A stretch of DNA of 64,000 bases from the NCBI GenBank assembly GCA_019359445.1, contig JAHHHJ010000022.1, forward strand, positions 1 to 64,000. The letters run 5' to 3'. Shown piece after piece: positions 8,845-16,882 of the stretch; position 1 is the stretch's first letter; each line of letters begins with the position of its first letter. This stretch comes from Kastovskya adunca ATA6-11-RM4. Its GTDB lineage: Bacteria; Cyanobacteriota; Cyanobacteriia; Cyanobacteriales; Coleofasciculaceae. The notes under the pieces were generated by a model. That model was not told where the DNA came from and did no database searches. It saw only the letters and a list, made by a program, of their open reading frames with translations. Both the position numbers and the translations under genes were made by a program.

Positions 8845-10542
8845 ATGCCGATCTCCATGAAACCCCGAATTATTGTCTGTGGCTTGGGATGCACTGGCTA
8901 TAAAATTTTTTGCTTACTGAGGCAGCAAGGAGCTGCTGTGGTTGGGATTAGCGACCGTATTATGGTGGGGGAAACCGATGTCATTGTTGGAGACCTACGG
9001 GCAGCTTCGACCTTGCTAGAGGCGGGTATCAAAGACTCTCAAGCCCTTGTGTTGGCTGGGAATGATGATGCTCTGAATTTAGCAATTTTGACCCAAGCAC
9101 GCGTCCTCAACCCGAAGATTCGTGTCTTGAATCGGCTGTTTAATCAAAGCTTAGGCGATCGCCTCGATCAAACGCTGCCCGATCACGTCAGTATGAGCGT
9201 AGCCGCGATGGCAGCACCTGTGTTTGTCTTTGCTGCCCAAGGCAATCAAGCCATCGGACAGTTGCGCTTATTTAATCAAACTTGGCCGATTTATGAAGAG
9301 TACATCGATGAAAACCATCCCTGGCTAGGACGTGCTTTGAGCGAACTGTGGGAAGAGCGATCGCGAATGCTGATCTATTACCTGCCGATTGATGGTCAGA
9401 TGAATTTGGTTACAGGGGTTACATCCGGACAACAATTACAAAAAGGCGATCGCTTAATCATTGGCACCAAACCCAACGTCCGCAAAATTCACAAAGGTCG
9501 CCTGCAAAAATTCCTCAAAGTTCTGACGAACCTACAACAATTTCAACGCCATGGTCAGCCAATGCTGCTCGTGTCCCTGGTGTTGTTTTTGACTATCTTC
9601 ACCGCTACCCTCACCTATGTCTGCGTTAACTTCGACACCTCCATTGTTGATGCCCTCTACTTTTCCGTCGGCATGATTACAGGGGCGGGAGGACAAGAAA
9701 AAGTTGCAGAACAAGCCCCCGACAGCATCAAGGTTTTCACCGCCATCATGATGTTGGTGGGTGCAGCCGTAATTGGCATTTGCTATGCCCTCCTCAACGA
9801 CTTTGTTTTAGGAACCCGTTTTAGCCAGTTTTGGGATGCCGCCAGGGTTCCCCGACGTCATCACTATCTCATTTGCGGACTCGGCGGTATTGGCATCCAG
9901 ATTACGAACCAACTACACGCCCACGGACACGAAGTTGTCGTGATTGAGCAAGACCCCAATAACCGCTTTATTGGCACCGCTCGTTCTTTAGGAGTCCCCG
10001 TAATTTTAGGCGATGCCAGTTTAGCCAACACTCTTAAGGCGGCTAATGTGCAAAACACAACGGCATTACTGGCTGTCACTAGCAACGACATGGCAAATGT
10101 CGAGATTGCCTTGAGTGCAAAAGCCCTTGCACCAAAGTTACCTGTAATTGTCCGCAATCAAGACCCCCAATTTGCCCGCACCGTGCAACAAGTCTTGGAA
10201 TTTGAGACAGTACTCAGTCCGATCGAACTCGCAACACCTTCCTTTGCAGCGGCGGCGTTGGGCGGAAAAATCCTCGGTAATGGCATGACAGGCGACACTC
10301 TTTGGGTTGCCTTAGCAACCATGATTACGCCAGGACATCCCTTTTGCGGACGCTGTGTTAAAGAAGCCGCCATCGAAGGGGATTTCGTGCCGCTATATAT
10401 CGAAACTCAACATCAAACAATTCATGGCTGGGATGTTTTAGAAAGCTACCTCAGTGCAGGCGATGTTTTGTATCTTACCTTGCCTGCGGCGGGGTTAGAG
10501 CAATTGTGGCGGACAAAAATTTCCCAATTAATTGTTAGTTAA
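8845..10542 (+). CDS. Two-RCK-domain channel-like protein with atypical pore motif
   Basis: A 565-residue protein with order RCK/TrkA-N - pore - RCK/TrkA-N/TrkA-C. The first Rossmann domain begins IIVCGLGCTGYKIF (residues 9-22). Two membrane helices (about 241-260 and 299-320) flank a pore loop, and a second Rossmann domain starts YLICGLGGIGIQI near 341. The overall plan matches potassium channel/NAD-binding family proteins. The filter position reads MITGAGGQ (T279-G283) rather than TVGYG, so potassium selectivity is uncertain. It lies upstream of the Mrp operon and may belong to the same ion-homeostasis neighbourhood, but a 920-bp gap separates them. Confidence 0.8.
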   Translation: MPISMKPRIIVCGLGCTGYKIFCLLRQQGAAVVGISDRIMVGETDVIVGDLRAASTLLEAGIKDSQALVLAGNDDALNLAILTQARVLNPKIRVLNRLFNQSLGDRLDQTLPDHVSMSVAAMAAPVFVFAAQGNQAIGQLRLFNQTWPIYEEYIDENHPWLGRALSELWEERSRMLIYYLPIDGQMNLVTGVTSGQQLQKGDRLIIGTKPNVRKIHKGRLQKFLKVLTNLQQFQRHGQPMLLVSLVLFLTIFTATLTYVCVNFDTSIVDALYFSVGMITGAGGQEKVAEQAPDSIKVFTAIMMLVGAAVIGICYALLNDFVLGTRFSQFWDAARVPRRHHYLICGLGGIGIQITNQLHAHGHEVVVIEQDPNNRFIGTARSLGVPVILGDASLANTLKAANVQNTTALLAVTSNDMANVEIALSAKALAPKLPVIVRNQDPQFARTVQQVLEFETVLSPIELATPSFAAAALGGKILGNGMTGDTLWVALATMITPGHPFCGRCVKEAAIEGDFVPLYIETQHQTIHGWDVLESYLSAGDVLYLTLPAAGLEQLWRTKISQLIVS

Positions 10543-11465
10543 TAGATACGGAACTACAGTTGCAGGGATGAACTAAAGCGGCAGAAGTCTCACACCATAA
10601 TCTCAGACTTATAGTAAGTAGTTCTCTCTTTATATTGGTAATAAGTAAAATTAATCAAATATCAAGCTAACAAGCAATTTCGGAAATCATCAAAGTTTGT
10701 GAACCTATATCCTTAGCGATTAATTAACTGGATGAATGACTGATAAGATGGTTTTCTCCCTACCATCCAAATAGTCAAACATTATTTGACTAGAGTCTTG
10801 ATACAATGGTCTGGCATCAGTCAAGCAGGCTAGATAGCGTCATTTGCTTGATTGGGGTGTGCGAGCAGTTTGACAAACCTGTCTGAACTCCTCTTTGAGT
10901 TCATAGACAATTCCTAAGCAGCAGGAACGACTGAGGGCTTATCCCAACTTGAGCTGCGGCTTCTCGGTCAGCACATTACTATGGCATGAGTCTATCGTTT
11001 ACCTTGGTATTTTTCAATAGTGTTAATGTTCTTTAGGGGTATTAAAGAATGTTATATATGTTTTAGCACCGTTTGACAGGCATCAATGCCAACTGGGTTT
11101 AATAGTGACACCATTAAATAAATCTTCTCCTATAAGTTACTTATCAAAGTTGTCACGCATTGATGAGATGAAAGAAAAATCTGAAGCTCTCAAAAAGTTG
11201 CTGGTATCAGCAAAAATAAAAGCGTAGTTTTGAAAAAGTACAATCGCTTTACCTGTGTAAAATTTGACAAGCGGCAGTTATTTACTAATCTCACTCAGTT
11301 AACACCTGAGCATGAAAAGTTCTAAAAGATTTAAATTAAGCCCTGATTACATATGTTATTAAATGGAAATTTTTAATCGAAGCCTTATTCATGAAAAGGA
11401 TTTAGAGACTTTATCTTATCTGCGTCAAACTTAAACCTGATTAATATTATTTATAGGCAATTTCC
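10543..11465. other. Long non-coding region upstream of the Mrp operon
   Basis: About 920 bp without a recognised gene. It is AT-rich near the operon and contains a small hairpin GGCAT-CA-ATGCC near 11080. Two tiny frames (11168-11227, 19 residues, and 11363-11434, 23 residues) have no support beyond being open. The length before a long operon makes a regulatory leader or a decayed gene plausible. I compared it by eye with known riboswitch cores and found no convincing match. Confidence 0.4.
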
Positions 11466-11801
11466 ATGTTAGAAGCCTTCATATTCGCAACAATATTCTG
11501 CGGATTTTTCGGCATCATCCTGAAAAAGAACCTGGTTATGAAGATCATCTCAATGGATGTCATGAGCACAGGGGTTATCGCCTATTACGTGCTAGTTGCA
11601 TCGCGAGATGGCTTATTCACACCCATTATTTCAGACGGCGCAAATGTCGCTTACTCCGATCCGGTTCCCCAGGCGGTGATATTAACGGGGATTGTGATCG
11701 GCTTTTCGGTTCAGTGCGTAATGCTGGTCGGTGTCATGAAGCTGGCGCGGGATAATCCGACATTGGAAAGCAACGAGATCGAGAAGAGCAATACCCCATG
11801 A
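11466..11801 (+). CDS. mrpC: Mrp-type Na+/H+ antiporter subunit C (NuoK-like)
   Basis: A 111-residue membrane protein with three helices, like NuoK. Key segments are LEAFIFATIFCGFFGIILKKNLVMKIISMDVMSTG and PVPQAVILTGIVIGFSVQCV, the latter matching the DP-PQALVLTAIVI block of MrpC/MnhC. It opens the operon and its TGA overlaps the mrpD start (ATGA). In Mrp complexes, subunit C helps form the proton/sodium-translocating membrane arm. Confidence 0.85.
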   Translation: MLEAFIFATIFCGFFGIILKKNLVMKIISMDVMSTGVIAYYVLVASRDGLFTPIISDGANVAYSDPVPQAVILTGIVIGFSVQCVMLVGVMKLARDNPTLESNEIEKSNTP

Positions 11802-13231
11802 GTAGCATTACCATCGCATGGATCGCACTACCGTTTTTTTTGGGGTTCACCATTTATCTGCTCCCCAAACTTGACAGAATCATCGCATTGTGCATGGCTT
11901 TTGTTTCGACTGGATATGCGTTGCAGCTATTTGTCACTCAGTCGTCGCTAACACTGCAATTATTAGATAATTTCGGCGTCACATTAATCGTCGATCAGTT
12001 AAGCGGCTACTTTATATTGACCAATGCGCTAGTAACAACCGCAGTCATCCTCTACTGTTGGAACACCGATAAGACAGCTTTCTTTTATACACAAGCCATC
12101 ATTCTGCATGGCAGCGTCAATGCCGCGTTCGTCTGTGCGGACTTTATCAGTTTATACGTGGCATTAGAGGTAATCAGTATTGCCGCATTTCTGTTGATTG
12201 CCTATCCCCGGACTAATCGCTCGATTTGGGTTGCCTTGCGCTATCTATTTATCAGTAACACGGCAATGCTGTTTTATCTGGTGGGTGCCGTCCTAGCCTA
12301 TCAGGCTAATCATTCTTTTAGTTTTGCAAGTTTGCGCGGGGCACCACCGGAGGCACTTGCCCTGATCTTTCTGGGACTCTTGGTTAAGGGGGGAATCTTT
12401 GTATCGGGATTGTGGTTGCCGTTAACCCACTCCGAATCAGAGACACCAGTATCAGCCTTGCTGTCGGGAGTTGTAGTCAAAGCTGGAGTCTATCCGCTAG
12501 TGCGTTGTGCGCTGATAGTGGAGGAGATTGATCCGCTCATCCGGCTGTTTGGAGTGGGAACGGCACTGCTGGGCGTATTTTATGCCGTCTTTGAAAAAGA
12601 TACCAAGCGGATGCTGGCGTTTCATACGGTTTCGCAGTTAGGCTTTGTCCTTGCCGCCCCAGTCGTAGGTGGCTTTTATGCACTGACGCACGGCTTGGTC
12701 AAATCGGCACTCTTCCTAATCGCGGGTGCTTTACCGAGCCGCAACTTCAAAGAGTTGCAACATAGACCAATCAATACAACGCTTTGGATTGCTCTGGTAA
12801 TAGCCAGCTTCTCGATCTCAGGCTTTCCTTTGTTGTCTGGCTTTGGGGCGAAGGTGTTGACGGCAAAGAATTTTCTGCCCTGGCAAGCGATCGCCATGAA
12901 CGTTGCGGCTTTGGGAACAGCAATCTCGTTTGCCAAATTCATATTCTTGCCGCATAAAGCAGACGGCGAAGAGGTAGTAAAGCCCGGTTTTTGGTCAGCG
13001 GCGATCCTGCTGCTCGGTGGTCTGTTTGTAGCAAATATTGCCTATTACGAGGCTTATACCCTTGCGAATATCGTAAAACCACTCGCAACCATCGGTCTTG
13101 GTTGGTTGGCGTATCTTTTAATTTTTAAACGATCCGTACTCAAGCTGCCCCGTGTTGTGGAGCAATTTGAGCATCTGATCGGTGGAATGAGTCTAATGTT
13201 GCTCCTACTCTTCTGGATGGTGTTGGCATGA
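11798..13231 (+). CDS. mrpD: Mrp-type Na+/H+ antiporter subunit D (NuoN/L-like)
   Basis: A 477-residue polytopic protein of the proton-pumping NADH dehydrogenase subunit family. Features include the conserved acidic residue in LYVALEVISIAAF, the Lys in LLVKGGIFVSGLWLPLTHSESETPVSALLSGVVVKAGVYPLVR, and FEKDTKRMLAFHTVSQLGFV. The start overlaps the mrpC stop. The TGA stop at 13229-13231 sits inside ATGAT, which marks the left flank of the inserted TnpB element. Before insertion, the stop would have overlapped the mrpE start in the same ATGA style. Confidence 0.9.
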   Translation: MSSITIAWIALPFFLGFTIYLLPKLDRIIALCMAFVSTGYALQLFVTQSSLTLQLLDNFGVTLIVDQLSGYFILTNALVTTAVILYCWNTDKTAFFYTQAIILHGSVNAAFVCADFISLYVALEVISIAAFLLIAYPRTNRSIWVALRYLFISNTAMLFYLVGAVLAYQANHSFSFASLRGAPPEALALIFLGLLVKGGIFVSGLWLPLTHSESETPVSALLSGVVVKAGVYPLVRCALIVEEIDPLIRLFGVGTALLGVFYAVFEKDTKRMLAFHTVSQLGFVLAAPVVGGFYALTHGLVKSALFLIAGALPSRNFKELQHRPINTTLWIALVIASFSISGFPLLSGFGAKVLTAKNFLPWQAIAMNVAALGTAISFAKFIFLPHKADGEEVVKPGFWSAAILLLGGLFVANIAYYEAYTLANIVKPLATIGLGWLAYLLIFKRSVLKLPRVVEQFEHLIGGMSLMLLLLFWMVLA

Positions 13232-13265
13232 TAAGTAATTTCCAAAAACTTTGAGTTTCTTGGCT

Positions 13266-13349
13266 ATGCTTTCAGCAATGGTAGAGCAAAGACGGCACAA
13301 AAACAAAACCCAAGCGACTATTAAAGCCTTATTAGAGGAAATAGAGTAA
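13266..13349 (+). CDS. Possible 27-residue leader frame before tnpB
   Basis: This frame starts ATG CTT TCA GCA ATG and ends in ...LLEEIE with TAA overlapping the tnpB ATG (TAATG). The sequence is charged and helix-like (VEQRRHKNKTQATIK). It may be a coupling leader or the tail of a lost gene. The only support is its position and the overlapping stop/start. Confidence 0.3.
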   Translation: MLSAMVEQRRHKNKTQATIKALLEEIE

Positions 13350-14452
13350 TGGCATCGAAGCGAAACAAGAATCTGATGAAGCGCACGGCAAGAGTTTACC
13401 TGAATGACCTGAATGCAGGTAAATCCGAGATTGTGCGTCAATTCTTGTTTCAATGTCACGATGTCATGCAGTATTTTATTGACCTGTTTTGGCAGCGAAA
13501 AGACTTTTCCGGGAAGCTGGCTGACTTGCCTACCGTCCACAGGGCAAGACAGAGGTTTGGCATCACAACCCGCTTGGGACAAGCCCTAGCCAAACAAGCG
13601 AGTGAGTGCGTTCGTTCTCAACACAAAAAGTACAGCAAGCGTAAGCCTCAATTAAGATGGCACACTGTCACACTGTTTTACCATTTCGTTACTATTAAAC
13701 CTTTCAAAGGAGATGGCTTTGATTGGTGCGTAAAACTGATTGGCTCTGGTGCGCCAAAACTAATTATTCCTGTCAAGTCCACAAAACTTATCAATCAACG
13801 ATTGGCTTCAGGCTGGCAGATATCTAAAACTATCCGCATGGGCTTGAGGAAGGGATGCCTGTGGATTGATTTTATTTTTGAGAAACAACGACCTCCCTTG
13901 AGAACATTTGGTAGGGTAGTTGGCATGGATTCCAACTACAAAAGCGGTGTCGTGTTTAGCAACTGCCAAGTAGTTGGAGAAGGTATTTATCAACGAATTC
14001 AAGGCTTCAAGAAGCGGCAAAAACACACCCGTACTGAAATTAAATCGATGCTGGGTTATGCACTGAAATCCGTTGATTGGTCTTCGATAAAAGTCCTTAG
14101 TATTGAGGACTTGAAGAAGGTTAAACACGGAAAACGGGAGACGTTCTCTCGCGTGTTTAACAGGCGGTTGTCTCATTGGCTTTATCGCACTTTGGTGCAG
14201 TTGTTGGAACGGAAGTGTGAGGAGGAGGGAATTCAGCTTGTGGTCAAAGATCCCTTTAAGACCTCACAGTTTTGCTCTCGCTGCAACAGATGGGACAGAC
14301 GAAACCGAAAAGGCGACAGGTTTAAGTGCGTTCATTGTGGCTACCTCACCCATGCTGACCACAATGCGGCTCACAACCTAGAGCTTTTAGGTGTGGCGGG
14401 AGTTTATGGTCTCCGTTCTTACTTAAGTTCATTTCGTCAAAGTGTTGGATAA
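13349..14452 (+). CDS. tnpB: TnpB-type RNA-guided nuclease / OrfB transposase accessory protein
   Basis: A 367-residue protein. The RuvC-like triad appears intact: D194 in VVGMDSN, E253 in VLSIEDLKK and D337 in THADHNAAHN. A four-Cys zinc ribbon lies between the last two (C309, C312, C327, C330). TnpB proteins of this family are RNA-guided DNA nucleases that promote retention of IS200/IS605 elements. The stop codon is only two bases before the right ATGAT, so any guide-RNA scaffold would have to overlap the coding 3' end, and the guide would be read from the start of mrpE. Confidence 0.85.
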   Translation: MASKRNKNLMKRTARVYLNDLNAGKSEIVRQFLFQCHDVMQYFIDLFWQRKDFSGKLADLPTVHRARQRFGITTRLGQALAKQASECVRSQHKKYSKRKPQLRWHTVTLFYHFVTIKPFKGDGFDWCVKLIGSGAPKLIIPVKSTKLINQRLASGWQISKTIRMGLRKGCLWIDFIFEKQRPPLRTFGRVVGMDSNYKSGVVFSNCQVVGEGIYQRIQGFKKRQKHTRTEIKSMLGYALKSVDWSSIKVLSIEDLKKVKHGKRETFSRVFNRRLSHWLYRTLVQLLERKCEEEGIQLVVKDPFKTSQFCSRCNRWDRRNRKGDRFKCVHCGYLTHADHNAAHNLELLGVAGVYGLRSYLSSFRQSVG

Positions 14453-14454
14453 CC

Positions 14455-14844
14455 ATGATTGGACATCTGAATCTGATATTGCGACTGGCTATCTGGTTTT
14501 TGCTCACCGCCAATCTGAGTGTGGCAAATATCATCATCGGCGTCAGTGTCGCACTCCTATTACCGGGACGCCCCAAAACCCCGGAAGCCTTAAAGGATTG
14601 GCTGCGCGTGCTGTGGGAAACCCTCGTGGCGATTCCCCAAGCGTATATGGAGGCATTTGAAATCATCTTCCGTCCCCATAATCACGAAGATGTGACGATG
14701 GAACGAGTCAAAGCCGGACGGACACCTGGACTCATCTTCCTGGATATATTCCTGATCACCTTTACGCCCAAGTCCATTGTCTTGAAGTACCACGAAGAGG
14801 GCTGGTACGAAGTCCACTGGGTACGACGGAGGAAAAAGGCATGA
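14455..14844 (+). CDS. mrpE: Mrp-type Na+/H+ antiporter subunit E
   Basis: A 129-residue protein with two or three N-terminal helices (HLNLILRLAIWFLLTANLSVANIIIGVSVALLL) and a cytoplasmic tail. The family blocks LLPGRPKTPEAL, FEIIFRP and PGLIFLDIFLITFTPKSIVL are present. Its start codon lies in the ATGAT at the right border of the inserted element, so the frame survived insertion intact. Expression from the original operon promoter would have to read through the 1.2-kb element. Its stop overlaps the mrpF start. Confidence 0.85.
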   Translation: MIGHLNLILRLAIWFLLTANLSVANIIIGVSVALLLPGRPKTPEALKDWLRVLWETLVAIPQAYMEAFEIIFRPHNHEDVTMERVKAGRTPGLIFLDIFLITFTPKSIVLKYHEEGWYEVHWVRRRKKA

Positions 14845-15092
14845 ACTTGGTACTGATTGCAATGATTCTGGCTCTGCTCATACCCATGTACGAGGCTTGG
14901 CAGGATGAGAATATCTGGCAGAAGATGTTGGCATTTTCAAGTATTGCGACCAAGACATCAATCATGATTCTAGTCGTATCCATCTTACGGGATGATTGGA
15001 TGCTCGGTGTTACAGGAGTAATCATCCTAAGTGTAGGTAATGCCGGATTAATGTTGTTGGCACAAGTCCTTAAACGCATCAATGAACTATGA
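14841..15092 (+). CDS. mrpF: Mrp-type Na+/H+ antiporter subunit F
   Basis: An 83-residue protein with three predicted membrane helices (LVLIAMILALLIPMYEAW, MLAFSSIATKTSIMILVVSIL, WMLGVTGVIILSVGNAGLMLLA). Size and helix pattern match MrpF/MnhF. Its start overlaps mrpE and its stop overlaps mrpG, indicating translational coupling within one transcript. Confidence 0.8.
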   Translation: MNLVLIAMILALLIPMYEAWQDENIWQKMLAFSSIATKTSIMILVVSILRDDWMLGVTGVIILSVGNAGLMLLAQVLKRINEL

Positions 15093-15367
15093 TCAACGCG
15101 CTTAGTTATACCTTCATAGGTATAGGAATTTTCTTCTGGTTTTGGGGAACCTTTCCCCTAGTCGGTCACCGCTCGGTATTATTCAAGCTACATACTCTTT
15201 CGGTTGCAGATACCCTAGGGAGCATGCTCATCATCGTCGGACTGCTCCTGAAGAGACCGGGCGAATGGCCGCTGCTTGTCCTGGGCATTATCACCTTAGC
15301 AATCTGGAATACAGTGCTGGGGTATGTATTAGCATACTCTTCCAGCACGGGAGGGAGCGATGAATGA
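15089..15367 (+). CDS. mrpG: Mrp-type Na+/H+ antiporter subunit G
   Basis: A 92-residue, three-helix protein. The blocks GIGIFFWFWGTFPLV, VLFKLHTLSVADTLGSMLIIVGLLL and LAIWNTVLGYVLA fit MrpG/MnhG, including the conserved K-LH-LSVADT-G motif. It overlaps mrpF by four bases and the next gene by eight. Confidence 0.85.
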   Translation: MINALSYTFIGIGIFFWFWGTFPLVGHRSVLFKLHTLSVADTLGSMLIIVGLLLKRPGEWPLLVLGIITLAIWNTVLGYVLAYSSSTGGSDE

Positions 15368-16022
15368 TAGCTATATCTATGTCATAACTGCCCTGCTGCC
15401 GTTGTCCGCGTTGATGTTGGTACTTCAGACTAATCCTTACCATGCCTTAGTAATCCAGGGAATACTGGGAGCGGTGGCAGCATTGGTATTTGCGGTTTTG
15501 GGGGCGGCGGATGTTGCTTTGACGCAAGCCTTGATGGGCACTCTGCTGGCGATTACGCTTTATGCGATCGCGGTGCGTTCATCCCTGGTGATGCGTCTTG
15601 GTGTACTCGAAGACGAGCCGATTGTGCAAAGCGCAGTGCCAAAGGCAATCGAGACAGATGACGAGTCTCTACCAGACGGCAAAGCCGTTAGCGTAGCGAC
15701 TCCGCAGGAGTGTGACCATTTTAAGCAACTGATGGATGACATGCGTTCAATTTTTCACAAACACTATATGCGTGTTGAGGTAGTCCCGTTCACGAATACG
15801 CAGGCTTTGCACCGAGCGTTGATCGACAAAGAAGTCCATGCAACTTGTGCCAGATCGGAACACGATGCTCAAAACCAGGCGCTGCCTGAAGCCGAAAAGC
15901 AACCCTATCACACGGCGACTAGAGTTCAACGCCTCTATGAGATCATGCAAGCCGAACTTTCGTCACCAGCGACAAGCCTAACCTATGTAAATGCATCAGA
16001 TTCAGAGGAGAAACATCAATGA
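15360..16022 (+). CDS. mrpA: Short MrpA-like subunit (DUF4040 domain) with soluble tail
   Basis: A 220-residue protein. Residues 1-80 hold three membrane helices and the DUF4040/MbhD-like block VFAVLGAADVALTQALMGTLLAITLYAIAVR-type sequence, which corresponds to the C-terminal part of large MrpA proteins. The remaining 130 residues are hydrophilic, with a tail ending SSPATSLTYVNASDSEEKHQ. In cyanobacterial Mrp operons this short subunit replaces full-length MrpA. The stretch around 15677-15712 (DGKAVSVATPQEC) looks like a cyanobacterial TTAGCGTAGCG repeat absorbed in frame. The 3' end is duplicated as a relic near 18.5 kb. Confidence 0.75.
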   Translation: MNDSYIYVITALLPLSALMLVLQTNPYHALVIQGILGAVAALVFAVLGAADVALTQALMGTLLAITLYAIAVRSSLVMRLGVLEDEPIVQSAVPKAIETDDESLPDGKAVSVATPQECDHFKQLMDDMRSIFHKHYMRVEVVPFTNTQALHRALIDKEVHATCARSEHDAQNQALPEAEKQPYHTATRVQRLYEIMQAELSSPATSLTYVNASDSEEKHQ

Positions 16023-16678
16023 AATGGGTTTACATTGCAGCGGGGATAGCGCTGTTTGTCAAATTCCTGATCATGCCCAATCCAACACCGGACTTATCGC
16101 TCTCGATCGTCCAAACGCTTGTACAAGAGAGTGGAGTACCTAATGCCGTTACGGCTGTCATTCTCAGGAATCGGCTGTATGACACGATCTTTGAAGTGGT
16201 GGTATTTACGATCGCGGTCATGGGTGCAAAGTTTCTGCTGGCTGATGAAAGACCTTTCTGCACGGTTTATCGGTTCACCGATCAACCATCCATTGTTATG
16301 GCGCGTCTAGGAGCAACAATTGCCGCGATGGTGGGTATCGAACTGGCGATTCGGGGGCATCTGAGTCCAGGAGGTGGTTTTGCGGCTGGAGTTGCGGGTG
16401 GAACTGCGATCGGTTTGGTGGCGATTACCTCATCATCGGAGTGGATGCAGGCGATCTACAAACGCTGGAACGCCGCTATATGGGAGAAGGTTTCGGTTCT
16501 GATTTTCATTGTCCTGTCGGTTATAACTCTAGCCGGATTAGAATTACCGCACGGAGAGTTGGGCGCACTTTTCAGCGGCGGAGTCATTCCCCTGCTCAAC
16601 ATCCTAGTCGCCGTCAAAGTCGCGTTGGGTTCTTGGGCGGCTATTTTGGTGTTTATTCATTATCGGGGATTGTTGTGA
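16019..16678 (+). CDS. mrpB: Mrp-type Na+/H+ antiporter subunit B (MnhB domain)
   Basis: A 219-residue membrane protein. An N-terminal helix pair precedes the MnhB domain, with the diagnostic GIELAIRGHLSPGGGFAAGV block near residues 101-120 and a glycine-rich LSGGVIPLLNILVAVKVALG-like end. Start overlaps the previous stop (ATGA). It closes the operon; a MITE lies 86 bp downstream of the stop. Confidence 0.85.
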   Translation: MKWVYIAAGIALFVKFLIMPNPTPDLSLSIVQTLVQESGVPNAVTAVILRNRLYDTIFEVVVFTIAVMGAKFLLADERPFCTVYRFTDQPSIVMARLGATIAAMVGIELAIRGHLSPGGGFAAGVAGGTAIGLVAITSSSEWMQAIYKRWNAAIWEKVSVLIFIVLSVITLAGLELPHGELGALFSGGVIPLLNILVAVKVALGSWAAILVFIHYRGLL

Positions 16679-16764
16679 GAGATCGGAGGCTGGAGAATTA
16701 CAGCAATTGTCCCTTGTGCGACATCCTCTGCTACGGGAACACATCAGTGCGGATCTACAGATGC

Positions 16765-16855
16765 AGGACTTACGCGGCAACTCTACTAGTAGGTTGCTTA
16801 TGCTAACCCCCTACTTTATAGATAGTGTCTAACGGAGAATTTTGCGTAAGTCCTG
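16765..16855. mobile_element. 91-bp MITE with terminal inverted repeats and 6-bp target duplication
   Basis: Terminal repeats AGGACTTACGC and GCGTAAGTCCT are perfect complements, and flanking C/G extend them to 12 bp. AGATGC occurs directly on both sides (16759-16764 and 16856-16861), which looks like a target-site duplication. The interior holds a further near-palindrome, GCAAC...GTTGC (16777-16797). There is no coding capacity. AGGACTTACGC-type ends recur in cyanobacterial genomes as non-autonomous elements. Confidence 0.8.
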
Positions 16856-16882
16856 AGATGCAGATGTACCCTCTGTAGTGCC

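Larger units (their letters stand above)
13233..14459 (+). mobile_element. TnpB-only IS200/IS605-family insertion in the mrp operon
   Basis: A 1227-bp insertion between mrpD and mrpE. ATGAT occurs at both borders (13228-13232 and 14455-14459), so the exact ends are ambiguous by five bases. Removing the insertion recreates the ATGA overlap of mrpD stop and mrpE start. A bulged hairpin CCAAAAACT-TTG-AGTTTCTTGG lies at 13242-13263, about 10 nt from the left border, as expected for a subterminal IS200/IS605 end. Only the tnpB-type gene is present, with no TnpA, so movement would need a partner supplied elsewhere. Confidence 0.75.

Noticed and set aside
10543-11465. Possible riboswitch before the Mrp operon
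   Set aside because: I looked for known sodium, c-di-AMP and similar cores by eye and saw no match. The small frames there have no support.
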